DNA of 6,387 nt from JAZDLO01 sp043801935 (GTDB taxonomy: Bacteria; Actinomycetota; Thermoleophilia; RBG-16-64-13), in NCBI GenBank assembly GCA_043801935.1, contig JAZDLO010000132.1:1-6387 (forward strand). Direction: 5' to 3'. A program made the translations under genes and the position numbers. Positions 1 to 5,566 of the stretch are shown piece by piece; position 1 is the stretch's first letter; each line of letters opens with the position of its first letter. The notes beneath the pieces are model-generated. The model saw nothing but the letters and a program-made list of their open reading frames with translations, ran no database searches and was not told the DNA's origin.

Positions 1-794
1 ACGGACTTATGACAGGTCAGTCCGCATTGGTGGCAGCACCGGCGCCCGACGTTTTCAAGCAGGTGGCTGTGGCCGGTCTCGTCGATCCGTGGCATGACGG
101 AGAAGTCGCAGGTATCGCTCAGCTCTCTCGTGTAGCGCGAGAGTTCCGCCATGCGCTGCCGATCCGCCGCCTGCGGATGGCCCGTTCCCCGGATGACGAT
201 AGCTTTCAGGTTCTTGGAGGCCATCACGGCGCCGAATCCGGCCGATACGGCCCCCTGTAGCGAAGAATACAACACCGCCGAACGGACGTGGTTCTCGCCG
301 GCCACTCCTGTAGTCACGAACTCCGCCTTCTCGCCATGCTTCTCTGCAACGAGTGACTCGACGGCACGGGCCCCCTTGCCCCACAACCAGGCCGCGTCCT
401 GCAGGGATACGGCGTCGTCCTCCACGACGAGGTAGACGGGTCTGTCCGCCCGCCCGTCGAGGACAATACCGTCCCAGCCTGCTTTCTTGATTTCCGCCGG
501 GAAATAGCCGCCAATGCTCCCGTAACAGTAGCCTTCCGGGAAGGTCATGGGCGATTTCCCGGCAACACACATGCGGGCGGCCCCCTGGGCGCCGGTCGCC
601 CCTACCGGCCCCGTCATGAAGATGAGGCGGTTCTCGGGGGCCAAAGCGGTGACGTCCGGCGTTACCTTCTCCCAGTACAAGCGTGAAGCGATGCCGCGCC
701 CACCCAGGTATTGCTTGTATGCCGCCGTCGCTATTCCCGTGGTCGAGCCCGACGTCAAGTCGACGTGCAAGATCTTGCCCATCCACCCGCTCAT
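1..794 (-). CDS. Aldehyde:ferredoxin oxidoreductase family protein, N-terminal part (gene runs off left edge)
   Basis: Family members are cytoplasmic tungsten- or molybdenum-pterin enzymes that oxidise aldehydes to carboxylic acids and pass electrons to ferredoxin. The frame is open from the ATG at 794 to the window edge, giving 264 residues and no stop. The AOR N-domain is clear: start MSGWMGKILHVDLTSG, GGRG at 31-34, NRLIFMTGP at 55-63, AGKSPMTFPEGY at 78-89, and MASKNLKAIVIRG at 191-203. The cluster motif C254-X2-C257-X3-C261 matches the first three ligands of the [4Fe-4S] cluster; the fourth ligand and the rest of the pterin site lie outside the window. Family proteins are about 600 residues, so less than half is seen. 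The distance from the VIRG motif to the cysteines is shorter than I recall for the Pyrococcus AOR. The start is fixed by AGGAGGT five bases upstream. The substrate cannot be named; a BamB-like or WOR-like subgroup is possible. Confidence 0.93.
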   Translation of the reverse strand, partial: MSGWMGKILHVDLTSGSTTGIATAAYKQYLGGRGIASRLYWEKVTPDVTALAPENRLIFMTGPVGATGAQGAARMCVAGKSPMTFPEGYCYGSIGGYFPAEIKKAGWDGIVLDGRADRPVYLVVEDDAVSLQDAAWLWGKGARAVESLVAEKHGEKAEFVTTGVAGENHVRSAVLYSSLQGAVSAGFGAVMASKNLKAIVIRGTGHPQAADRQRMAELSRYTRELSDTCDFSVMPRIDETGHSHLLENVGRRCCHQCGLTCHKS

Positions 795-798
795 GTGT

Positions 799-805
799 AC
801 CTCCT
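799..805 (-). promoter_or_regulatory. Shine-Dalgarno of the AOR family gene
   Basis: On the minus strand AGGAGGT is followed by ACAC and then the ATG at 794. This is close to a perfect anti-16S match at good spacing. It fixes the translation start of the oxidoreductase. Confidence 0.88.
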
Positions 806-822
806 GAGGGATCTGCGCTTGT

Positions 823-837
823 CCGATGATACATCGG
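823..837. promoter_or_regulatory. Inverted repeat over the -10 box of the AOR promoter (possible operator)
   Basis: CCGATG-ATA-CATCGG is a perfect 6+6 inverted repeat around a three-base centre. It contains the candidate -10 hexamer of the AOR gene, so a repressor bound here would block polymerase. No regulator gene is visible in the window. Confidence 0.45.
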
Positions 838-852
838 GCCGGTTTCTGGCAA
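826..852 (-). promoter_or_regulatory. Candidate sigma70-type promoter of the AOR family gene
   Basis: Read on the minus strand, TTGCCA (852 to 847, five of six to TTGACA) is followed after 15 bases by TATCAT (831 to 826, five of six to TATAAT). The 15-base spacer is shorter than the ideal 17. Transcription would begin near 819, leaving a leader of about 25 bases that holds the AGGAGGT ribosome-binding site. Both boxes are overlapped by inverted repeats (823-837 and 848-857). This is prediction by eye only. Confidence 0.5.
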
Positions 853-857
853 TTGCC
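848..857. promoter_or_regulatory. Palindrome GGCAATTGCC overlapping the -35 box of the AOR promoter
   Basis: This is a perfect 10-bp palindrome that includes most of the candidate -35 hexamer. Its centre is about 22 bp from the centre of the 823-837 dyad, close to two helical turns. The arm sequences differ from those of the first dyad, so the two need not bind the same protein. Confidence 0.35.
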
Positions 858-945
858 GCGTGCTGTCCGCGCGGCTGTCGACGAAGCCCCGGCAAACGAG
901 CTGGGCAGCTACCGACGGGTTCCGCCCATCCGCTGTTCGCGCTAC

Positions 946-957
946 CCTGGTACCAGG
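946..957. promoter_or_regulatory. Palindrome CCTGGTACCAGG just before the SRPBCC gene
   Basis: A perfect 12-bp palindrome ends three bases before the proposed TTG start at 961. It could be an operator or could form a small RNA hairpin hiding the ribosome-binding region. It may also be chance in GC-rich DNA. Confidence 0.3.
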
Positions 958-960
958 ACC

Positions 961-1422
961 TTGGACCACATCCTGCACAGGACACTCGAGCTGCCGCTGC
1001 CCGTCGAGGCGGTCTTCCCCTTTTTCGCCGCAGCCGAGAATCTCGAGCGCATCACGCCGCCCGAGCTGCGCTTCGAGATCCTGACACCGATGCCGATCGA
1101 GATGCGGCTTGGGACACTGCTCGAGTACCGGCTGAGTCTCTTCGGGCTGCCCTTTCGCTGGCGGACGAAGATCGCGGCTTGGGACCCGCCGAACTGCTTT
1201 GTCGACGTGCAGCTGCGGGGGCCGTACGACCTCTGGCTGCACACCCACACCTTCGCGCCGACGGAGGCGGGGACGCTCATGGACGACCATGTCCGCTACC
1301 GTCTGCCATTGTCCCCAGTGGGCGATGTGGCGTTTCCGCTTGTAAAGCGTCAGCTGGCGCGGATCTTCTCGTACCGCCAGGAGGCGGTGCGGGTCGCGCT
1401 ACTCGCCTCGAGGCCGCGCTGA
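961..1422 (+). CDS. SRPBCC family ligand-binding protein (START/Bet v1-like)
   Basis: This is a single-domain cytoplasmic SRPBCC protein; the fold binds hydrophobic ligands in a deep cavity. The precise role is unknown. From TTG961 it has 153 residues, a normal family length. It shows the subgroup signature: HRTLELPLPVEAVF (6-19), AENLERITPP (25-34), LTPMPIEM (41-48), FRWRTKIAAWDPP (65-77), FVDVQLRGPYDLW (80-92) and HTHTF (94-98). The start is uncertain. The frame has an ATG at 826, but the extra 45 residues do not resemble the family, and that ATG lies inside the candidate AOR promoter. TTG961 has only AGGA two bases upstream, a poor ribosome site. It is divergent from the AOR gene. Its stop lies inside the convergent dehydrogenase gene (24-bp overlap). 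Confidence 0.82.
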   Translation: MDHILHRTLELPLPVEAVFPFFAAAENLERITPPELRFEILTPMPIEMRLGTLLEYRLSLFGLPFRWRTKIAAWDPPNCFVDVQLRGPYDLWLHTHTFAPTEAGTLMDDHVRYRLPLSPVGDVAFPLVKRQLARIFSYRQEAVRVALLASRPR

Positions 1423-3213
1423 CGCGATGGCGGGACGCGAACCCGGCAGATCGTGGAGTGTTTGCGCCACTTCCCCCCGAGTTGCCTGGGCCAAGAAGTC
1501 GTACTCCGGGCCTATACCCTGTAAACCACTAAGGAGACCGGCGTAGGCGGCCTTTCGCGCCCAGGAATAGTGGTCGGGGGAGAAGTCGCCGAACGGTGGG
1601 GTGTAATCGGCGGGAGGCTCGGGGAGGTCGGCTGCCCGCGCCACCATGGTGATGAGCTGGGCATGGGTCATGTTGGCATAAGGACCGAAGGTCGTTGGTG
1701 TCTTGCCCTGGGTGATGCCGTAGGCAAAACACACGGCGACGTAGTGGTCGGGGTAGAGCGGATCGGTGGGATCCATGTTGGAGCCGACGTCCACGAAGGG
1801 GGAGATGTCGCTTTGGGAGACGGGCAGACCGAGGCTCTTGACGATCATCTTGGCGAACTGCTGGCGGGTGACCGGGCTTTCCGGACGGAAGGTGCCGTCG
1901 GGGAAGCCGTCTATCACCCCGCGGGAGGCCAGATCGAGGATGGCGGCCTGATAGGGGGAGGAAGCAATATCCGAGAAGCTAAGAGCCTGGGGCTCGATGC
2001 GAACGATGCGGTCGTCTCCGGGTCCAGGGACGCCGCGCCCGTCGAAGTTGCTCGTGGCAACATACAAAGCACCATCAGGGCCCCGGGCGATGGCACGCAG
2101 GCGGCCGAACTCCTCGTCGAAGAGGACCCGCTCCTCAGCAACTGCGACAAAATCCGCCTCGTCTGTGGGGATAAGCACTCGGAGATCGCTCTCCTTCAGA
2201 GTGACCAACACCAGGGCACCTCCAAGATCGCCCGGCAGATCTCGCGAATAGAAGAGGGCGCCGGCAGGAGCGATGGTGGGGCTCCAGGTCATGATGGGAT
2301 CGATGAAGCCCGGCTCATTTGCCTTTCCGCGCAGGTCGGGCCAGCCGTAATTGCCGCCGGCCTTCAGCTTGTTGACCTCGTCGTTGTCAGAGGGTCCATG
2401 CTCGGTGACGTACGCCTCTCCGGTCTGGGGATGAAAGGCCAGCCCTTGGGGATTGCGATGGCCGAGCGTGTAGATGAGAGAGAAGGGGTAGGGTCGATCT
2501 ATGTAGGGATTGCCGGGGGCGGCCTTCCCGTCCCCTGTCATGCGCAGAACCTTCCCGGCAAGCGAGTCCATCTGTTGGGCAAGGGCGCCGTTTCCCGAGT
2601 CGCCCGTCGTTACCCAGAGATAGCCGTCAGGACCGAAGGCCACCCGGCTGCCGTCATGAATCGAGCCGGCCGGGATGCCGTCCAAGAGGACTGTTTCGCC
2701 TGCCAACCTGGGGCTCGGCGTGTCAAGGCCGCTGAGGACGAATCGGCTGACCCTGTTCTGAGCGTTCCCGCCCTGGCTGTGGGTGTAGCTGACATAGATG
2801 TGCGGCGTGGCTGGGAAGTCGGGGTCCAGGGCAAGCCCCATGAGCCCACCCTCTCCGCGGACCAGGACATCGATCCGGCCCACCTCGGTCACTGCGCCGG
2901 AGGTCACGTCTGCGAGGATCACCCGGCCTTCCCGCTCGGTCACCAGCAACTTCCCATTGGGCAAGAACCTCATCTCCCAGGGGATCCGCAGGCCTTCCAC
3001 CACAGTCGTCGCCCGGTAGGCGGCTGCAACCGAAGAGGAGCTGCTCATGGAGGACGAGGTGGCGGTCGGCGCAGCCGTGGTCGGGGTGCCGCTGCCCGCA
3101 GAAACGCTGCCTGTCGGCTGTCCCCCGGTGTTCCCACAGGCGCCGACCAGGAACGCGAGGGCTATCAGGACTGCGCACCCTATCGATCTCATGATCGCGT
3201 AGAGGGGCCCCAC
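1399..3213 (-). CDS. Lipoprotein sugar dehydrogenase (glucose/sorbosone dehydrogenase family) fused to three SLH repeats
   Basis: The family consists of six-bladed beta-propeller enzymes, typically PQQ-dependent, that oxidise aldoses or related substrates outside the membrane. The 604 residues comprise a signal peptide with VGAC lipobox (C26), a Ser/Thr/Ala-rich linker (about 31-65), the propeller (about 66-408) and SLH repeats at about 412-463, 472-530 and 541-590. Propeller landmarks are SIHDGSRVAFGPDG (184-197, with H186 matching the catalytic His), VTTGD (201-205), GHRNPQGLAF (251-260, the Arg-Asn pair R253/N254), TEHGPSDNDE (270-279) and DGRGVPGPGDDRI (391-403). The SLH 'TRAE' sites read TRQQ (449-452), THAQ (516-519) and TRGE (578-581). 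GTG3213 is chosen because AGGAGG lies eight bases upstream; the ATG eight codons in has no ribosome site. The expected location is outside the membrane, held by lipid and by SLH binding to wall polymer. Substrate and cofactor are inferred from the family only. Confidence 0.92.
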   Translation of the reverse strand: MGPLYAIMRSIGCAVLIALAFLVGACGNTGGQPTGSVSAGSGTPTTAAPTATSSSMSSSSSVAAAYRATTVVEGLRIPWEMRFLPNGKLLVTEREGRVILADVTSGAVTEVGRIDVLVRGEGGLMGLALDPDFPATPHIYVSYTHSQGGNAQNRVSRFVLSGLDTPSPRLAGETVLLDGIPAGSIHDGSRVAFGPDGYLWVTTGDSGNGALAQQMDSLAGKVLRMTGDGKAAPGNPYIDRPYPFSLIYTLGHRNPQGLAFHPQTGEAYVTEHGPSDNDEVNKLKAGGNYGWPDLRGKANEPGFIDPIMTWSPTIAPAGALFYSRDLPGDLGGALVLVTLKESDLRVLIPTDEADFVAVAEERVLFDEEFGRLRAIARGPDGALYVATSNFDGRGVPGPGDDRIVRIEPQALSFSDIASSPYQAAILDLASRGVIDGFPDGTFRPESPVTRQQFAKMIVKSLGLPVSQSDISPFVDVGSNMDPTDPLYPDHYVAVCFAYGITQGKTPTTFGPYANMTHAQLITMVARAADLPEPPADYTPPFGDFSPDHYSWARKAAYAGLLSGLQGIGPEYDFLAQATRGEVAQTLHDLPGSRPAIASARPRGE

Positions 3214-3221
3214 TGGGTCAA

Positions 3222-3227
3222 CCTCCT
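3222..3227 (-). promoter_or_regulatory. Shine-Dalgarno fixing the GTG start of the dehydrogenase-SLH lipoprotein
   Basis: AGGAGG on the minus strand lies eight bases before the GTG at 3213 and 29 bases before the in-frame ATG at 3192. The spacing favours the GTG start. Confidence 0.8.
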
Positions 3228-3247
3228 AGTTGCATTCACGGCATTAC

Positions 3248-3275
3248 CCTATATGTCCCTACCCGGTTGGAGCAA
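3248..3275 (-). promoter_or_regulatory. Candidate promoter for the dehydrogenase-SLH gene
   Basis: In the 153-bp gap after the DUF3465 gene, the minus strand reads TTGCTC (3275 to 3270), a 16-base spacer, then TATAGG (3253 to 3248). Each box matches consensus at about four of six positions. This is the most AT-rich part of the gap and lies a sensible distance before the AGGAGG. It suggests the gene may be transcribed independently of the DUF3465 gene. Nearby, CACCA/TGGTG (3277-3294) can form a weak 5-bp stem with an eight-base loop. Confidence 0.35.
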
Positions 3276-3366
3276 TCACCACGCTTTCTTGGTGCTCGAG
3301 GGCGGACCTTGCGGACGCAAAGAACGGACATGCCGGAAGCACGGGCCGTCCACGGATGGGGAGCCC

Positions 3367-3828
3367 TCACTGGTATGTCCGGCCGTTGTGCCTGATCCAG
3401 CCACCGGCGTGACTGCCGGTCGGATCATGATGCGTCCAATGTATGAGGCCGCCCTGCGCGTTCCACTCGTACTCGCCCTTGAACGAGACCGTGTCGCCAA
3501 CCCGCAGCGAACTGACCCGTGGAGCAATGTCGATGTTGCGCGTGATCAGGAGGGTCTGCCCGGAGGCCAACCGGACGATAAACCGTTGATGCTTGGCTCC
3601 CTCCGTGTCGTCGGTCAGTAGCCTCGATACCGTTCCCTGCCCCTCGACCTCCAGATTGCTGGCTCGCTCGGCAAACGCGTCTGCCAAGCTGGCGTCGCCG
3701 GCATTGACAGACGTGGCTTCGCTGTCGGCGCCGGTCCCGGTCGGAAGGGCGGTCGTCGAGCAGCCGCCTTGCATGACACCAACAAGACATGCGATGACTA
3801 TGGCGGCTACAAGCAACAGCCTCTTCAT
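3367..3828 (-). CDS. Secreted DUF3465 family protein, probable lipoprotein
   Basis: The molecular function of DUF3465 is not known. The protein has 153 residues, a usual length for the family. The N-terminus MKRLLLVAAIVIACLVGVM is an export signal. Lipidation is likely but the site is unclear: C14 follows a canonical VIA, while C23 sits in GGCSTTA, the more typical end of a signal but with Gln at -3. A Ser/Thr/Ala/Gly-rich linker (about 24-50) leads into the conserved domain: GQGTVSRLLTDDTEGAKHQRF (starting at G63), the polar-rich NIDIAPR (98-104), GDTVSFKGEYEWN (111-123), GGLIHWTHHDP (126-136) and GWIRHNGRTY (143-152). The start is firm because an in-frame stop lies three codons upstream of ATG3828. 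That ATG overlaps the stop of a short upstream reading frame (ATGA). It sits upstream of, and on the same strand as, the dehydrogenase-SLH gene, with a 153-bp gap. Confidence 0.9.
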   Translation of the reverse strand: MKRLLLVAAIVIACLVGVMQGGCSTTALPTGTGADSEATSVNAGDASLADAFAERASNLEVEGQGTVSRLLTDDTEGAKHQRFIVRLASGQTLLITRNIDIAPRVSSLRVGDTVSFKGEYEWNAQGGLIHWTHHDPTGSHAGGWIRHNGRTYQ

Positions 3829-3848
3829 GCCAGAGCCTCAACCATCAT
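3825..3848 (-). other. Seven-codon mini-ORF overlapping the DUF3465 start (possible translational-coupling leader)
   Basis: Minus-strand reading gives Met-Met-Val-Glu-Ala-Leu-Ala and a stop whose TGA shares bases with the ATG of the DUF3465 gene (ATGA). GGAGGA lies four bases before the first ATG (3858 to 3853), and a second AGGAGG lies at 3866 to 3861. The DUF3465 ATG itself has only GAGG, seven bases upstream. Ribosomes loaded on the strong sites could terminate and restart at the overlap. The frame is also open further upstream, so this could instead be the tail of a longer unrecognised small ORF. Confidence 0.35.
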
Positions 3849-4141
3849 GTCTTCCTCCAGCCTCCTGAAGGCACTCCGCCGGCGACCTCCGCGGCCGCCG
3901 CATCGGGAAACGAACACCAACGCTTCCATGAGAAGCCAGTCTATGTCAACCACCTCGCCAAGAACATCCCGGCGTTGCCTGAGGAATCGTTGTTGCAGCA
4001 GAGGCCGGCCTGGCTCATCGACTGAGCACCTCGGCCAAGTCGCCCCTCGGTCGTTTCCCACGATGATGCCTGGAAGGTCTAGGGTGCCGGCAGAAGAAAT
4101 CAGTAGAGTAGTCTCCAAACCTGGCCGCACGGGAGTCGAAC
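3829..4141. other. 313-bp divergent intergenic region between the DUF3465 and L,D-transpeptidase genes
   Basis: Besides the mini-ORF near its left end I see no recognisable gene. A consensus TTGACA occurs on the minus strand (3949 to 3944), but no -10-like hexamer follows at 16-18 bases. On the plus strand TAGAGT (4104-4109) precedes the transpeptidase gene without a convincing -35. GGGAG (4131-4135), six bases before the ATG at 4142, is the likely ribosome site of that gene. The minus-strand frame through 3825-4250 is open, but its protein resembles no family I know. Confidence 0.5.
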
Positions 4142-5476
4142 ATGAGGCGCAGACTAGGGTCGATATCCGTTCGCACTCTGGCGACGTTCGCCGCCGGGTG
4201 CGTTCTTGCCATCGTTGGGTTGGGCGCTCTACCGGCGACCGCGCAGGCACAGCCTACGACGCCGGTCCAGACAGCCGCGGTGGCCCAGACCTTCACCGAC
4301 CTCCGGGGGGATGAATGGTTTGCGGAGGCCGTGTACGCTCTCGCCCAGACCGGGATCGTGGAGGGGCGCCAGGACGGCTCGTTCGGTGCGGACGAATCGG
4401 TGAACCGGGCGCAGATGGCCGTCTTCCTGGCCCGGGCGCTCGGGCTGCCGGAGTCGCCCGGCCAACCGTTCTTCGACGTGAACAAGCCGGATTGGTTCGC
4501 GGGCGCGGTGGGGATTCTCTATCAGAAAAGGTTGATCCAAGGCACCAGCGCGATCGTGTTCTCGCCCGACGAGCCGATCAGCCGGCAGCAGGCGGCCACC
4601 TTGGTGATGCGGTCCTTGGAGTTCGCCGTTGAAGCCGGACTCGAGTCCGCAGTCGAATACGAGCTGACCGGCGACCAGGCGGCAGTCTGGTTGCTGGGTT
4701 TGCGCGACCGGCCGCTGATTGCCCCCGACCACGCTGTTTCGGTCGCCAACGCCTACCGCCTGGGGGTGATCGAAAGCCCGGTCGACGGCTGGTTCTACCC
4801 CGAGCTCAATCTCACCAGAGCGCAGATGGCGGTGATGCTCTACCGGGCCTTCTTACAGCCTGTCAAGGCCAGGAACGTCTACCCCGTAGAACTACCTGCC
4901 GTATCGACCTATGCCCCGTTGTCGGTGGGTTCAGAGGGGAGCCTCGTGTCCTTCTTGGAGGCCAGGCTCACGGCTCTTCACTACCCCTGCGGTCCCGAGG
5001 ACGGAGTCTACGACTACCGCACAAAGGACGCTGTGATGGCTTTCGAGAAGGTCGAACGACTTAAGCGGGACGGGACCGTGGGTGCTGAGGTCTGGCGGCG
5101 GATCTTGTCGGCCCAGACGCCCACTCCGCGTCTGTCTCTCGGTGGCACTCGATCCGAAGTCGACTTGACCCGGCAAGTACTCCTCATGATCACCGACGAC
5201 AGAGTCTGGAAGGTCGTGCACGTATCAACGGGGAGGCTCGGTACCCGCACCGGGCACCACGTGGTAGGGACGAAGTACGAGGGCTGGGTGCGCCTCGTCA
5301 CGCTCGAGGGCCAGATCTACTATCCCTCGTACATCGTGAGCAAGACGGCCATCCACGGGTACGGAAGCGTTCCTCCCTATCCGGCGAGCCACGGGTGCGT
5401 GCGTGTCCCGATGTGGATGGCGGTCGAGCTGTACCACCAGCTGCCGAAAGGCACGTCGGTCGATGTCTACTACTAG
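4142..5476 (+). CDS. SLH-anchored L,D-transpeptidase (YkuD domain) with peptidoglycan-binding domain
   Basis: L,D-transpeptidases form 3-3 cross-links in peptidoglycan or attach proteins to it through a catalytic cysteine. The product has 444 residues. The signal peptide has a basic MRRR start, a hydrophobic stretch (about 13-30) and an AQA site, with cleavage expected after A36. SLH repeats lie at about 50-101, 108-161 and 196-238, with motifs NRAQ (88-91), SRQQ (147-150) and TRAQ (225-228). The second and third are separated by about 35 unassigned residues. A peptidoglycan-binding-1-like helical domain covers about 262-323 (LEARLTALHY, DGVYDYRTKDAVMAFE). The YkuD domain covers about 337-443, with IHGYG (H405) and SHGCVR, giving C419 as nucleophile with H417 and R421. 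All expected catalytic residues are present. It is divergent from the DUF3465 gene. The modules imply action in the cell wall while held by wall polymer. The exact reaction cannot be read from sequence. Confidence 0.95.
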   Translation: MRRRLGSISVRTLATFAAGCVLAIVGLGALPATAQAQPTTPVQTAAVAQTFTDLRGDEWFAEAVYALAQTGIVEGRQDGSFGADESVNRAQMAVFLARALGLPESPGQPFFDVNKPDWFAGAVGILYQKRLIQGTSAIVFSPDEPISRQQAATLVMRSLEFAVEAGLESAVEYELTGDQAAVWLLGLRDRPLIAPDHAVSVANAYRLGVIESPVDGWFYPELNLTRAQMAVMLYRAFLQPVKARNVYPVELPAVSTYAPLSVGSEGSLVSFLEARLTALHYPCGPEDGVYDYRTKDAVMAFEKVERLKRDGTVGAEVWRRILSAQTPTPRLSLGGTRSEVDLTRQVLLMITDDRVWKVVHVSTGRLGTRTGHHVVGTKYEGWVRLVTLEGQIYYPSYIVSKTAIHGYGSVPPYPASHGCVRVPMWMAVELYHQLPKGTSVDVYY

Positions 5477-5502
5477 GGCGCCGGGCTCCTCGCACCGCTC
5501 CT

Positions 5503-5524
5503 CAGTCGCGAAGCAGAGCGACTG
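5503..5524. terminator. Hairpin between convergent genes (possible bidirectional terminator without T-tract)
   Basis: CAGTCGC (5503-5509), an eight-base loop and GCGACTG (5518-5524) form a perfect 7-bp stem, extendable by a T-G pair. It sits in the 90-bp gap between the convergent transpeptidase and SDR genes, where a shared terminator would be expected. Neither side carries a run of T, so it is not a classical intrinsic terminator. Confidence 0.35.
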
Positions 5525-5566
5525 GCCCTCCAGCGCCTTGATCATCGCCTCTCCCCGAGTACTCGC

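Noticed and set aside
55..1290. Minus-strand open frame of 411 codons across the AOR and SRPBCC genes
   Set aside because: It is out of frame with the AOR gene and antisense to the SRPBCC gene. It is rich in Arg, Gly and Pro with no family resemblance, which marks it as a GC-driven shadow.
711..1532. Plus-strand open frame of 273 codons overlapping the SRPBCC gene
   Set aside because: It is a different frame from the SRPBCC protein, low in family signal and high in Arg, Ala and Pro. It also crosses both neighbouring genes.
3304..3325. TTGCGGACGCAA self-complementary element in the gap before the dehydrogenase gene
   Set aside because: The stem is only four to five base pairs and has no following T-run on either strand. 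This is too weak to call a terminator.
1570..3621. Plus-strand open frame of 683 codons opposite the dehydrogenase-SLH gene
   Set aside because: It is longer than the real gene but antisense to a protein with unmistakable domain motifs. Its translation has no recognisable domain, signal or plausible composition. Long antisense frames are expected where third codon positions are GC-rich.
3944..3949. Consensus TTGACA on the minus strand upstream of the DUF3465 gene
   Set aside because: No -10-like hexamer lies at 15-19 bases downstream, so I did not call a promoter.
4121..4145. TTCGACTCCCG-like stretch on the minus strand resembling a tRNA T-arm
   Set aside because: The bases on the other side of the loop do not pair to form a T-stem. 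No acceptor, D or anticodon arms can be built around it.
3825..4250. Minus-strand open frame of 141 codons ending at the DUF3465 start
   Set aside because: Its first third is antisense to the transpeptidase signal region, and it has no recognisable domain or convincing start. Only the last seven codons are kept, as a possible coupling leader.
3769..4314. Plus-strand open frame of 181 codons through the divergent gap
   Set aside because: It overlaps two well-supported genes in other frames. Its Ser/Arg/Pro-rich sequence matches nothing recognisable.
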